Origin: Clostridia bacterium | Lineage (GTDB): Bacteria > Bacillota > Clostridia > Christensenellales > Aristaeellaceae | Length of the DNA: 64,000 nt | Direction: 5' to 3' | NCBI GenBank assembly: GCA_017524615.1 | Contig: JAFXVJ010000007.1 | Location: forward strand, 62,001 to 126,000 | Part shown: one piece after another, positions 1 through 7,968 of the stretch | How positions within the stretch are numbered: position 1 is the stretch's first letter | Layout: every line of letters starts with the position of its first letter | The notes under the pieces: model-generated | Told to the model about the DNA's origin: nothing | The model's database searches: none | The model's input: only the letters and a program-made list of their open reading frames with translations | Made by a program: the position numbers and the translations under genes

Positions 1-234
1 ATTGCCCGATCCATTCAACCGCCTGCTCAGCCCGCCGCTCCTTCAGCGCCCACGCCGGAGCCCCGGCGGGCCGCATCGGGCAAGCCGTATGAGGACATGA
101 CCGTCAGCGAACTGCAGGCGGAGATCCTGGCTAAAATGGCGGCCAACGGCCCTGTTACCGACCGCATGCGTCAGGACGTGCTTGAAAACGTGTATCACAA
201 TTCCCTGCTGAACTGGGTGCGCAGCTTCCGATAA
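1..234 (+). CDS. 3' end of an unidentified protein (partial)
   Basis: The reading frame is open from the window edge to a TAA at 232-234, giving 77 residues of a C-terminus. It starts with a Pro/Ala-rich linker (residues about 5-24), followed by a charged helical segment that ends in LLNWVRSFR. The start and the main domain lie outside the window. I do not recognise the tail and assign no function. A strong hairpin follows at 308-345, which fits the end of a transcription unit. Confidence 0.6.
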   Translation: MARSIQPPAQPAAPSAPTPEPRRAASGKPYEDMTVSELQAEILAKMAANGPVTDRMRQDVLENVYHNSLLNWVRSFR

Positions 235-307
235 CAAATCGCTTATGCCTGCCGCTTGAGGATGCGTGCGCGCAAGCGATTCTGCTTCCGGATACAAAAA
301 AAGACGA

Positions 308-345
308 TGACCCATGGGAAAGTATTTGCGCTTTCCCATGGGTCA
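308..345. terminator. Perfect 15-bp hairpin, probable bidirectional terminator
   Basis: The arms at 308-322 and 331-345 are perfectly complementary (TGACCCATGGGAAAG) around an 8-nt loop. On the minus strand the hairpin is followed by a T-rich run (complement of the A7 at about 296-303), so it can terminate the minus-strand acetyltransferase gene. The plus-strand gene ending at 234 may share it, but the plus-strand T tract is weak. Confidence 0.7.
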
Positions 346-419
346 TTCGTTATAGCGGTCCGCGATGATCATACGGTGATTTCCACGGATGGCGGGCCCG
401 GGGCCGCGTTCAGAAAGCG

Positions 420-433
420 ATAAACTGGGATTT
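420..433. repeat. 14-bp direct repeat, copy 1
   Basis: The sequence ATAAACTGGGATTT here recurs exactly at 1055-1068. The two copies bracket the AT-richer acetyltransferase gene, and both follow a GCGA. This could be the scar of an insertion or duplication. Confidence 0.55.
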
Positions 434-440
434 GAACGAT

Positions 441-983
441 TTACTTCCAATTTATCATATCATGTAATTTTATCCCCATCTCTATCCGCATATTGTGTTC
501 TTCAGGTCCATTGTTTGAATAAGCGTATCGGTCAAAGCCGATGATCTCAAACCCTTTCTTCTGATAAAAAGAAACAGCTTTGAAGTTGAAGCTCTGTGTT
601 TCAAGCACCGCCATCCTTGCACCGCTGTCCACAGCGTCAATCATAATTCTTTCCATAAGCAGCGTTCCAATCCCACGTTTACGGTCTGATTCGTCAAAAA
701 CACAGATGTTTGAAATCCGAAAGCGGTTATTCCATTTCTCCAAGAAACCCTCGACAAATCCAACCATCCTTCCATGTTCGAACGCGCCATAGGCTACCGG
801 GGCTTCCAGCCAGTCTGACAACATACTGTCGTGAATTGACATCTTTAAATCAATCTCGGCGTAAACCCATTTCATTTCAAAACCATTATTCCTGGGTTCA
901 ATGGATAAATATTGATCTGAGTGGATTTCAGCATCGTATTCCTTGCCCTTGTACTCATTGTAATTCAGCTGAGTGATCTCCAT
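441..983 (-). CDS. GNAT-family N-acetyltransferase, streptothricin-acetyltransferase-like
   Basis: The 180-residue protein is a cytoplasmic Gcn5-type enzyme that moves acetyl from acetyl-CoA to an amine. The acetyl-CoA loop RKRGIG is near residues 101-106, preceded by the strand NICVFDE, and the family motif FYQKKGFEIIGFD is near 139-151. The overall pattern resembles Sat-type streptothricin acetyltransferases, but the substrate cannot be proved. The start at 983 is chosen because GGAGAG lies 6 nt upstream; an in-frame GTG at 1001 is the alternative. The base composition is clearly more AT-rich than the neighbours, and 14-bp direct repeats flank the gene, suggesting acquisition. A terminator hairpin lies just downstream at 308-345. 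Confidence 0.85.
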   Translation of the reverse strand: MEITQLNYNEYKGKEYDAEIHSDQYLSIEPRNNGFEMKWVYAEIDLKMSIHDSMLSDWLEAPVAYGAFEHGRMVGFVEGFLEKWNNRFRISNICVFDESDRKRGIGTLLMERIMIDAVDSGARMAVLETQSFNFKAVSFYQKKGFEIIGFDRYAYSNNGPEEHNMRIEMGIKLHDMINWK

Positions 984-1054
984 TATTTTCTCTCCATTCA
1001 CGGATTATTTCATTGGGGGCTGCGTAAAGACTAATCCCGATCTGCCGCGAATCT

Positions 1055-1068
1055 ATAAACTGGGATTT
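1055..1068. repeat. 14-bp direct repeat, copy 2
   Basis: Exact second copy of the 420-433 sequence. It lies in the gap between the acetyltransferase and the orphan gene. On the minus strand this gap also has a GGAAGGAG site followed by very short open frames of 11-19 codons, which look like debris or a leader peptide. Confidence 0.55.
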
Positions 1069-1171
1069 CACGCTCTACTGATTCGATAATACTTGAAGCA
1101 TGCTGTCCATTTGACTTCTCCTTCCATGCAGCCATTGATACATTGGTGGCAAGCATCTGCCAATTATCCTC

Positions 1172-2020
1172 TCATGGATTCAACTTCGCAAGGGCCTTTC
1201 TGTATAATTCGGTAGCGGACGGTTTTCCTTGTTCTGAACACTGAGAATACAGTTCGATCCATTTTTCCACTCCGCTAAAGAGCGTATTCCCGGTTAGTTT
1301 CTTCAGATAGTATTCTGCCAATGCTTCTGTCGGTTCCCATGTCTCAAAGCGCCGAAAAGCGTCTTCTTCCCGTAACGCCTGTTTCAGCAGGTAGATAATA
1401 AACTCATGCCCGATAAAAAGGAAGCTGTCTTCCGGACTCCTGCAAATTCCGAAAATATCATGTGTTTCAGAAATATCTATGGCTTCAGCACCGTGATGAA
1501 TCGATGCGACCATAGATGGATGAAATGCTTCCACGGATAATGTACAGCCCACAACTGTCTCCGCCCGTTCGGTAAAGTCACTCTGCTCAAAAAGAGGCAT
1601 CACTTCGGCAATGTAATCTTCCAGTAATTTCTTGTCCTCCGGCCATATATCGTTGATATAGTGATCGTAATTTCTGACCATGACATCTGCTATTTCTCGC
1701 GCAGCTGGGGCAAGAGCAAGATAATGCTCCGGCACGTCTCCGCTGTCTGCCTGGCGGATAATCTCCTGATAATACGATTTTGCGTCTCCAGCCCATTGCG
1801 CAGCAGGATAGCAAAGCATAAGGGTATACAGTTCTCCCCAGTGTGATCCCCCTGCGCACGTAATCAGGCGCTCATGCCTCTTTAACGCAGCAAGATCTTC
1901 CTCCGGATAATCACCGCGATATTTTGCACCGTAGTCGTTGTCATAACCGCACCTGGCTACTGATAGCATATGATAAATATAATTCGTTTCGCGGTCAGCA
2001 ATCATTCTGATCTTATTCAC
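1172..2020 (-). CDS. Hypothetical protein, AT-richer orphan
   Basis: I do not recognise this 282-residue protein. It has no signal peptide and no clear membrane segment, and looks soluble and mostly helical, rich in Tyr, Trp and acidic residues. The GHEFIIYLL stretch is not a HExxH metalloprotease motif. The start is taken as GTG at 2020 because a clean GGAGG lies 6 nt before it; the frame is open further upstream, but those starts have no ribosome site. Base composition is lower in GC than the downstream core genes and resembles the neighbouring acetyltransferase gene, so the two may have arrived together. Confidence 0.6.
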   Translation of the reverse strand: MNKIRMIADRETNYIYHMLSVARCGYDNDYGAKYRGDYPEEDLAALKRHERLITCAGGSHWGELYTLMLCYPAAQWAGDAKSYYQEIIRQADSGDVPEHYLALAPAAREIADVMVRNYDHYINDIWPEDKKLLEDYIAEVMPLFEQSDFTERAETVVGCTLSVEAFHPSMVASIHHGAEAIDISETHDIFGICRSPEDSFLFIGHEFIIYLLKQALREEDAFRRFETWEPTEALAEYYLKKLTGNTLFSGVEKWIELYSQCSEQGKPSATELYRKALAKLNP

Positions 2021-2167
2021 TTGTAACCTCCACAAATCCCGATTTGTCGCTATCATCATATCATGGGGAAGAATAGAAAACAAGGGCGCAAGTATACACC
2101 GTACCGGTGAAATTGCGTCCATTTGTATTTTATCGCTCAATAAATGTGAGCGGAGGCGACGCGCCCC

Positions 2168-2533
2168 TCACTCCTCCCGAACGATCTTTATCTCCGCCGG
2201 CAGCAGTGCGCGCACGCGGCTGGCTGTGCCGCTCCGGTCCGGGCCCAACACCAGGGTGTCCGCGCCGTATTCTGCGGCGTAGCCGGCAATGGCGGCGGGC
2301 ACGTCGATTTCGTACAGGACGCTCATCTCCGCGTCGGCCTCATGGGCCAGGGAAAACAGTTCGTCCAGAATGGCCGCTGTGTCAGGGCTGCTCAGCATGT
2401 TTTTGCCGAGGCACACATGCAGCACCCGCAAGGGGATGCCCGCCTCCCGGGCCAGCTCCTGCCCCCGGCGGATCAAGCGGGCGCAGTCCTTCTGCACCGT
2501 CACGCAGGCAAGCACACAATGCTTTCCGTCCAT
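2168..2533 (-). CDS. Universal stress protein (UspA-like) domain protein
   Basis: The 121-residue protein has a single Usp-type nucleotide-binding fold. It begins with a strand (CVLACVTVQ), then a helix rich in basic residues and a second strand (LRVLHVCLG), and ends with GADTLVLGPDRSG, which resembles the Usp ATP-binding loop. It is close in layout to the Usp domain found in sensor kinases such as KdpD. The ATG at 2533 has GAGG upstream; an in-frame start at 2557 would overlap the preceding gene. It is the last gene of a likely miaA operon. The role is not inferable beyond a small ligand-binding or stress protein. Confidence 0.7.
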   Translation of the reverse strand: MDGKHCVLACVTVQKDCARLIRRGQELAREAGIPLRVLHVCLGKNMLSSPDTAAILDELFSLAHEADAEMSVLYEIDVPAAIAGYAAEYGADTLVLGPDRSGTASRVRALLPAEIKIVREE

Positions 2534-2541
2534 AAGCTGCC

Positions 2542-3006
2542 TCACTTCCGTTCCCATTTGCCCACGGCCTTATCGTGGGCGGTGACGGTGAGCATATCGC
2601 CCACCTGCCAATCCGGTCTGGGCAGATTGGCGTCGTAGTACAGCAGGCGGTCATCGTTGGGATCATCCATTTTCCCAACGCTGAGGGTCATGGGGTAATA
2701 CCTGACGCCGTCCCGGATGGCAATATCTTCTTCCATGTCCTTGAATGCGCCGGTGAGGACATGGGTGCGGCCATGGAGCACGCCGTCCAGATGCCGGCGG
2801 TACGCCGCTACGGGATGCACCAGCAGGCCGTAAACGAAGACGCAGTAGAAGCCAATGAGCACCGTGCCCACGATGGCGGCCCACTGGATACGATGAACGA
2901 AGGCGGCGATGACCCCTGCGGCCAGCAGCGCCGATGGCACTGCCATCCACAGGATCCGGGAATGCAATTGCTTTGAGATGTCCTGATAATCCTGCTCAGT
3001 ATACAA
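2542..3006 (-). CDS. Small membrane protein, two TM segments plus soluble C-terminal domain
   Basis: The 154-residue protein has a membrane hairpin (about residues 19-39 and 43-65), then a roughly 80-residue beta-rich domain on one side of the membrane. TTG at 3006 is taken as the start, with a GGGGG stretch 8 nt upstream; a longer frame also begins with TTG, at 3078. The start choice is supported by alignment to the protein at 45835-46329, which shares the N-terminal LY-(T/S) pattern, the Tyr-Arg linker after TM2 and the C-terminal G-x-x-(L/V)-x-V strand. The two appear to be paralogs of an uncharacterised family. The gene lies between miaA and the Usp gene and is probably co-transcribed. 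Confidence 0.6.
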   Translation of the reverse strand: MYTEQDYQDISKQLHSRILWMAVPSALLAAGVIAAFVHRIQWAAIVGTVLIGFYCVFVYGLLVHPVAAYRRHLDGVLHGRTHVLTGAFKDMEEDIAIRDGVRYYPMTLSVGKMDDPNDDRLLYYDANLPRPDWQVGDMLTVTAHDKAVGKWERK

Positions 3007-3115
3007 ACACGGTACCCCCGTTTCTGTTGTTGGTTCTTTCTTATGATACCGCAAACCGTCCCCGTTGTACAGCCCCAAACGATGGCGGCCGTGTGACAGG
3101 ATGCGCTGTTTGGGC

Positions 3116-4015
3116 TTACGCTTTCTCCGGAGCGAGCAGAAACGCTTCGATCAGCGCGGCGGCCTCGGCGACGGGATCGGCGCGCATATCCAGCCAGTGC
3201 AGGTTTTCTTCCTTCCGGAACCAGGTCATTTGGCGCTTGGCGAATTTTTTGATGGCGTTGCCCAGCTCTTCCACCATCTGCGGATAGGGGATTTCTCCCA
3301 GCAGATAGCGGGTCAGATAACGGTATTCCAGGCCCAGCTTCATCAGGAACCCGGCGCTGACGCCCTGATCCATCAGGCCCTGCACCTCCTGCACCATGCC
3401 CTGATCCAGGCGCCGCTGCAGCCGTTCGTCAATGCGCGCTTTCAGTGTTTCCCTGTCCCAGGTGACGCCCAGCTTCAGGGTGTCGTACCGGGGGGAACGC
3501 TTTCCCGGATGGTAGTCGTCCGCGGCCAGCCGCTCCAGCGCCCGCATCACCCGGTTGCGGTTGCGGGGATCTATTTCGGTATCCGGCAGCTTTTCTTTGA
3601 GCATTCCGTACAGCGCCGGGGTATCGAAGGTTTCCAGATGGGCGCGAAGGGCCAGGTCCGGCGCTTGATCGGACAGCTCATATCCGTCCGCCACCGCGTC
3701 CACATACAGCCCGGTGCCGCCCACCAGGAAGGGAATCCTTCCCCGGGACAGGATGCCGTCGATGGCGGCATAGGCCATGCGCTGAAAATCCGCCATGGAG
3801 AAGAAATCTCCCGGCTGGCACACGTCGATCAGGTGATGGGGCACGCCGCGCATTTCATCCTTCGTGATTTTACCGCTGCCCAGATCCAGGCCCCGGTAGA
3901 CCTGCCGGGAATCGGCGGACACGATCTCCCCGCCGTATTGGGCGGCCAGTTCCACCCCCAGTCCGCTTTTGCCTGAGGCGTTGGTGCCGGCGATCACGAT
4001 CAGCTTACCCCGCAT
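3116..4015 (-). CDS. miaA: tRNA dimethylallyltransferase
   Basis: MiaA attaches a dimethylallyl group from DMAPP to N6 of A37 in tRNAs that read codons starting with U. The 299-residue length is normal. The P-loop GTNASGKS is at residues 10-17, the DSRQVYRGLDLGSGK catalytic and tRNA-contact region at about 36-50, then PHHLIDV and the GGTGLY motif. The C-terminal KRQMTWFRKE segment is the tRNA-binding end. The ATG is preceded by a purine-rich AAGGGAGA. It is the first gene of a minus-strand unit with the two small genes downstream, driven by the promoter at 4051-4080. MutL and Hfq, common neighbours elsewhere, are not seen here. Confidence 0.97.
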   Translation of the reverse strand: MRGKLIVIAGTNASGKSGLGVELAAQYGGEIVSADSRQVYRGLDLGSGKITKDEMRGVPHHLIDVCQPGDFFSMADFQRMAYAAIDGILSRGRIPFLVGGTGLYVDAVADGYELSDQAPDLALRAHLETFDTPALYGMLKEKLPDTEIDPRNRNRVMRALERLAADDYHPGKRSPRYDTLKLGVTWDRETLKARIDERLQRRLDQGMVQEVQGLMDQGVSAGFLMKLGLEYRYLTRYLLGEIPYPQMVEELGNAIKKFAKRQMTWFRKEENLHWLDMRADPVAEAAALIEAFLLAPEKA

Positions 4016-4050
4016 GCCCCTGTCTCCCTTCCGTTCCTTTCCGTCCTGCT

Positions 4051-4080
4051 ATTGTATCATACTTTCATCCCGCATGTAAA
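4051..4080 (-). promoter_or_regulatory. Sigma-70 promoter for miaA
   Basis: On the minus strand TTTACA (4075-4080) and TACAAT (4051-4056) are 18 bp apart. The predicted start of transcription is about 30 nt upstream of the miaA ATG. Confidence 0.65.
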
Positions 4081-4185
4081 GCCGGGTCATTCCTTGGCCG
4101 ATGCGTACATATACCGACGAAATATGCATAAATATTTCGTAAAAGCAGTATAATATTCATATATCGGATGAAATCAGAAAAAATC

Positions 4186-4199
4186 TGAATAAAAATTCA
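4186..4199 (+). promoter_or_regulatory. ARG box (ArgR/AhrC operator)
   Basis: TGAATAAAAATTCA is a perfect palindromic match to the bacterial ARG box (TGAAT-WWWW-ATTCA). It ends 9 bp before the -35 box of the amino-acid transporter promoter. A weaker, imperfect box lies at 4125-4138. This placement fits ArgR control and points to arginine, ornithine or lysine as the transported substrate. Confidence 0.7.
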
Positions 4200-4208
4200 T
4201 TTTGGGTG

Positions 4209-4237
4209 TTGACAATCAGGAAAATCGGTGCTATACT
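4209..4237 (+). promoter_or_regulatory. Sigma-70 promoter for the amino-acid ABC operon
   Basis: A consensus TTGACA (4209-4214) and TATACT (4232-4237) are separated by exactly 17 bp. The leader is about 50 nt and the ribosome site is CAGGAGG. Confidence 0.85.
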
Positions 4238-4292
4238 GGATCCGTGCTTGGGAAATCAAGGAAACATTCCGTTTTTACAGGAGGATGGAACA

Positions 4293-5036
4293 ATGAAAAA
4301 GATGCTTGCGATCGCCCTGGCCCTGTGCCTGATGATTCCCGCCCTGACCGCGTTTGCCGCCGACGGCAAGCTGGTGATGGGCACCAACGCCGCATTCCCG
4401 CCCTATGAATACTACGATGGCGACAAAATCGTGGGGATTGACGCGGAGGCCGCCGCGGCCATCGCTGAGAAACTGGGCCTGGAACTGGAAATTGTGGATA
4501 TGGATTTCAGCGCGATCATTAACGCTGTCGCCAGCGGCAAGGTGGATATCGGCATGGCCGGCATGACCGTCACCGACGAGCGGCTGCAGAGCGTGAATTT
4601 CTCCGATTCCTACGCTACCGGCGTGCAGGTGATCATCGTGAAGGAGGATTCGCCCATTGCCTCGCTGGATGATCTGTACGCGGAGGGCGCGTCCTACAAG
4701 ATCGGCGTGCAGGAAGCCACCACCGGCGACATTTACTGCACCGACGATTTCGGAGAGGATGCCGTGCTGAAGTACAAGACCGGCCCCGACGCCGTGCTGG
4801 CGCTGCTTTCGGGCAAGGTGGACTGCGTGATCATCGACAACGAGCCCGCGAAGGCGTTTGTGGCGGATAACGAAGGCCTGAAGATCTTGGAGACCGCTTA
4901 CGCGGTGGAAGAATACGCCATCGCCATCGCCCTGGATAACGTGGATCTGCTGGAAAAGATCAACGATGCCTTGAATGAACTGATGGAGGACGGCACCCTG
5001 GACGCCATCGTAGCAAAGTATATTTCCGCGAAATAA
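4293..5036 (+). CDS. Amino-acid ABC transporter substrate-binding protein
   Basis: This is a family 3 periplasmic-type binding protein of 247 residues that captures an amino acid and delivers it to the permease. Residues 1-22 are a signal peptide with a signal peptidase I site (ALTAFA-AD); the only cysteine (residue 12) is inside the hydrophobic core, and there is no lipobox. The mature protein opens with the typical MGTNAAFPPYEY motif, followed by VGIDAEAAAAIAEKLG and GMTVTDERLQSVNFS. The start at 4293 is set by CAGGAGG; the longer open frame upstream covers the promoter. The ARG box upstream suggests a basic amino acid. A weak attenuator hairpin at 5059 separates it from the permease gene. 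Confidence 0.92.
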   Translation: MKKMLAIALALCLMIPALTAFAADGKLVMGTNAAFPPYEYYDGDKIVGIDAEAAAAIAEKLGLELEIVDMDFSAIINAVASGKVDIGMAGMTVTDERLQSVNFSDSYATGVQVIIVKEDSPIASLDDLYAEGASYKIGVQEATTGDIYCTDDFGEDAVLKYKTGPDAVLALLSGKVDCVIIDNEPAKAFVADNEGLKILETAYAVEEYAIAIALDNVDLLEKINDALNELMEDGTLDAIVAKYISAK

Positions 5037-5058
5037 GGACCGGATGTCCATCGCATCA

Positions 5059-5082
5059 GGGAGCGAGCAATCGCCCCCTTTT
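5059..5082 (+). terminator. Weak intrinsic terminator or attenuator between binding protein and permease
   Basis: GGGAGCGA (5059-5066) pairs with TCGCCCCC (5071-5078) with one mismatch across a GCAA tetraloop, then TTTT follows. It is a likely way to make more binding protein than permease. Confidence 0.5.
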
Positions 5083-5125
5083 GCTTGTATATCGGCATGA
5101 TCAATCAATCAAAGGATGAGCGCGG

Positions 5126-6430
5126 ATGGAGAAAAAGAAAAAGCGGCTGATCTCGCTGGCTGTGGCGCTGGTGCTGATCGGCGCGGCGACGGCGGGCTAT
5201 TTCGCCCTGATCAACGAGGATGACGCGCTGAAGCTGCAGGAGGACGGCCGCCTGTCGGATTTTACCATGACCCGGCTGGTGGGCCGCTTTGGCAAAAGCG
5301 ACGGCGAGGAAAAATACTATAAGGTGGCCGATGTGAGCCAGGAACGCAGCGGCCGGCCGGAGGGGTACAGCAAAGCCCGGAAGATCGAAGACCCCGACGG
5401 CGACCCACTGACCAATTTCTTCGCTTACGCGGCGGAGGGCGGCGCGGAAAACGGCCTGATCCTGGTGGACGCCGTGCCCACGGCTGAAATCGGGGAGCAG
5501 GCGGGCGACGTCGCCCAGGAATGGGCGGATCAGACGGGCCTGCTGCGCTTTGAACAGGGCAGCGACGGCAGCCGCACCGCGATCTACTATATGGATTCCC
5601 TCTATGACGAGGCCAAGATCCGCGTGCGCGTCACCCTGCCTGAAGGGGCGGAAGAGGCGGACCTGCTGGAGCTGTGCGCCTTCATGGCGGGAAAAATCAC
5701 GCCCGATCGGAAGATTTCTCCCATCGTGAAGGATTTTCGCCGGAATTTCATAAATGGCGATCGGTGGCGGTATTTATGGAACGGTCTGCTGGTCACCCTG
5801 GAAATCACCTTGTTTGCCGTGATGCTGGGCATCGCGCTGGGCTCCTTTGTGGCCATGGTGCGCTCCACCTGGGACCAGAACAGCGAAAACATGCGCCCGG
5901 GAGCGGGCCGCTTCCTGCTGAATGCGGGGAATAAGCTGTGCCAGATCTACCTGACCGTCATCCGGGGCACGCCGGTGCTGATCCAGCTGATGATCATGTA
6001 TTTTATCGTGTTTGCCTCCTCGGATAATGGCCGGTTCGTGGCCATCCTGGCCTTCGGCATCAATTCAGGCGCGTACGTGGCGGAAATCATCCGGGGCGGC
6101 ATCATGAGCATTGATCACGGGCAATTGGAAGCGGGGCGCAGCCTGGGCTTCAATTATGTGCAGACCATGGGCCACGTGGTCCTGCCTCAGGCGCTGAAAA
6201 ACGTGCTTCCCGCCCTGGCCAACGAATTCATTGTGCTGCTGAAGGAAACCAGCGTGGTGGGCTACGTGGCGGAAAAAGACCTGACCAAGGGCGGCGATAT
6301 CATTCGCAGCGTCACCCATTCGCCCTTCATGCCCCTGCTGGCTGTGGCGGCCATTTATCTGATCCTGGTCATGTTCTTTACCTGGCTGGTGGGCAAGCTG
6401 GAAAGGAGGCTGCGCAGCAGTGACCACTGA
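5126..6430 (+). CDS. Amino-acid ABC transporter permease with added N-terminal extracytoplasmic domain
   Basis: The 434-residue protein has a HisM/GlnP-type permease core from about residue 212 to the end, with five membrane segments and the ATPase-contact (EAA) region around [32 protein letters not shown]. It differs from standard family members (about 220-250 residues) by an extra N-terminal membrane anchor (residues 8-28) and about 180 residues outside the membrane (29-209), mixed alpha/beta and acidic. The extra anchor keeps the HisM core in its usual orientation. I do not recognise the domain; since the partner binding protein lacks a lipid anchor, it might dock or retain it (inference). 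The ATG has AAAGGA upstream, and the gene overlaps the ATPase gene by 11 bp. Confidence 0.88.
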   Translation: MEKKKKRLISLAVALVLIGAATAGYFALINEDDALKLQEDGRLSDFTMTRLVGRFGKSDGEEKYYKVADVSQERSGRPEGYSKARKIEDPDGDPLTNFFAYAAEGGAENGLILVDAVPTAEIGEQAGDVAQEWADQTGLLRFEQGSDGSRTAIYYMDSLYDEAKIRVRVTLPEGAEEADLLELCAFMAGKITPDRKISPIVKDFRRNFINGDRWRYLWNGLLVTLEITLFAVMLGIALGSFVAMVRSTWDQNSENMRPGAGRFLLNAGNKLCQIYLTVIRGTPVLIQLMIMYFIVFASSDNGRFVAILAFGINSGAYVAEIIRGGIMSIDHGQLEAGRSLGFNYVQTMGHVVLPQALKNVLPALANEFIVLLKETSVVGYVAEKDLTKGGDIIRSVTHSPFMPLLAVAAIYLILVMFFTWLVGKLERRLRSSDH

Positions 6431-7163
6431 TGTGATTATTTCCGTTCAGGGGCTGGAAAAGCATTTCGGCGGCGGGGACATCAAGGCCCTGCGCGGCGTC
6501 AGCGCCGATATCCACCGGGGCGAGGTGGTGGTGGTCATCGGCCCCTCCGGCAGCGGGAAATCCACCTTTCTGCGGTGCCTGAACTTGCTGGAAACGCCTA
6601 CGGCGGGCACCGTCACCTTCGAGGGAGTGGACATCACCGATCCCAGGGTGAACATCAACACGCACCGCCAGAAAATGGGTATGGTATTCCAGCATTTCAA
6701 TCTGTTTCCCCACATGACCGTGCTGAAAAACATGACGCTGGCTCCTGTGAAACTGCTGAAAAAGCCCAGGGCGGAAGCGGAAGCCAAGGCCCGGGGGCTG
6801 CTGAAGCGCGTGAACCTGGAAAACCGTGCCGATGCCTATCCCAGCCAGCTGTCCGGCGGGCAGAAGCAGCGCATCGCTATCGTCCGCGCTCTGTGCATGG
6901 AGCCGGAGGTGATGCTTTTTGACGAGCCCACCTCCGCGCTGGACCCCGAAATGGTGGGCGAGGTGCTGGACGTGATGAAGCAGCTGGCCCGGGACGGCAT
7001 GACCATGGTGGTTGTCACCCATGAAATGGGCTTCGCCCGGGAGGTGGCCGATCGGGTGCTGTTCATGGATGAGGGCCAGATCGTGGAAGAGGGCACGCCG
7101 GAGAAGATTTTCACCCATCCCGAGCAGCAGCGCACCCGGGATTTCCTGAATAAAGTGCTGTGA
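6420..7163 (+). CDS. Amino-acid ABC transporter ATP-binding protein
   Basis: The 247-residue ATPase powers the importer from the cytoplasmic face. The Walker [10 protein letters not shown] is at residues 41-49, the Q-loop near [10 protein letters not shown], the signature LSGGQKQR at about 144-151, Walker B VMLFDEP at 164-170, and the switch His in VVVTHEM. Similarity is to the GlnQ/HisP/ArtP group. The start is GTG at 6420, inside the end of the permease gene, with GGAAAGGAGG upstream. It is the last gene of the ARG-box operon. No clear terminator directly follows, although the hairpin inside the repeat at 7175-7279 may serve. Confidence 0.95.
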   Translation: MTTDVIISVQGLEKHFGGGDIKALRGVSADIHRGEVVVVIGPSGSGKSTFLRCLNLLETPTAGTVTFEGVDITDPRVNINTHRQKMGMVFQHFNLFPHMTVLKNMTLAPVKLLKKPRAEAEAKARGLLKRVNLENRADAYPSQLSGGQKQRIAIVRALCMEPEVMLFDEPTSALDPEMVGEVLDVMKQLARDGMTMVVVTHEMGFAREVADRVLFMDEGQIVEEGTPEKIFTHPEQQRTRDFLNKVL

Positions 7164-7174
7164 TACCTGTTCAG

Positions 7175-7279
7175 ACTAATTCTCATCTAAGATCCAAATT
7201 GGCAAGGATGAAAAAAAGCAAAGGGACGACGGGGTATTCTCTTTAGCCCGAAAGAGAACCAGAAAGGGCGCCATGACGG
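7175..7279 (+). repeat. Dispersed repeat, copy A
   Basis: About 105 bp that recur, inverted and roughly 90% identical, at 35315-35425. Features include an A-rich run, GCAAAGGGACG, and a central hairpin (TTCTCTTT paired with AAAGAGAA; 11 bp and perfect in the other copy). No coding capacity is conserved. It begins 12 bp after the ABC operon stop codon. Confidence 0.75.
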
Positions 7280-7294
7280 CTGCGTTGTCCTACA

Positions 7295-7421
7295 GCTTCT
7301 GGCCCGGCCGCTGAAAGCGGCCAACCCGGATGCATTGCATCCGGGGAAAGCCGGGGAACCATCCCCAGGGAAAAGCTCGCTTTCCCCTGGGGATTTCCCT
7401 GGCTTTCTCTGGGCCAGAAGC
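7295..7421. other. Multi-branched inverted-repeat structure
   Basis: An outer 11-bp stem (GCTTCTGGCCC at 7295-7305 with its complement at 7411-7421) encloses a hairpin at 7306-7322 (7-bp stem, GAA loop), a hairpin at 7325-7345 (9-bp stem, ATT loop), and a long imperfect arm at about 7347-7410 that folds back at a TCG loop near 7376. This could be a structured RNA or a palindromic mobile-element remnant. It adjoins repeat copy A. Confidence 0.6.
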
Positions 7422-7813
7422 ATCAGACATTCGCAATCCCAGCGTAACACGCGACGATTCCTTGGGTCTATCGATCAAGCAGCTTCGCGAGGAGTGGGTC
7501 CAGGGGATCATCCCCTGGCGCGGGGTTCAGGGGCCGCGTAGGCCCCTGCCTCGTCCTCCTGATTTTATGTCACTCTTTGAAAGATTGAAAGATACGGAGC
7601 GTATTTTTCGTGCTGGCTAAGCTGAATGAGGGGAGGCGCAGCACCGCTGCGTTGACCGGAATGATGCAACGCCAGCGCGGAAAAGACACCCGTAGATTCA
7701 AGATTTTAGGTGAAAACCAGTATCGGACAGAAAAAATGGAAAAGCGGGGCGAAACGCGCTTGCGGGGGATGCAATCCCCATCCGGGCTCAAGCCTCATTT
7801 TTCTGAATGAAAA
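7422..7813. other. Non-coding intergenic stretch with short palindromes
   Basis: No credible gene is seen. Two hairpins occur at 7500-7518 (9-bp arms with one central base) and 7528-7548 (CAGGGGCC with GGCCCCTG, 5-nt loop). A shared motif CGCGCTTGCGGGGG lies at 7755-7768 and recurs inverted at 61775-61788. Open frames here lack ribosome sites and recognisable protein content. Confidence 0.5.
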
Positions 7814-7866
7814 CGGCACGGGATCCTGCCCATCCGGTTGGGAACCCGTGCCGATTCTTTGTTTTT
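7814..7866 (+). terminator. Intrinsic terminator with no obvious upstream gene
   Basis: CGGCACGGG (7814-7822) pairs with CCCGTGCCG (7845-7853), followed by ATTCTTTGTTTTT. The T-run is on the plus strand, but the nearest plus gene ends at 7163. It may end a long 3' UTR or an unannotated small RNA. Confidence 0.6.
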
Positions 7867-7968
7867 CACGGATTGTCAGGGAAACGAACGCCCTTCGGCG
7901 TCATCCCGCGTGAGGCGAAGCCTTCTGGCCCGCCGTCAGGCCGGTGTCATTCAAACACGGTGAAGGCG

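Noticed and set aside
1660-1860. HExxH metalloprotease motif in the orphan protein
   Set aside because: The only candidate, HEFII, lacks the second histidine.
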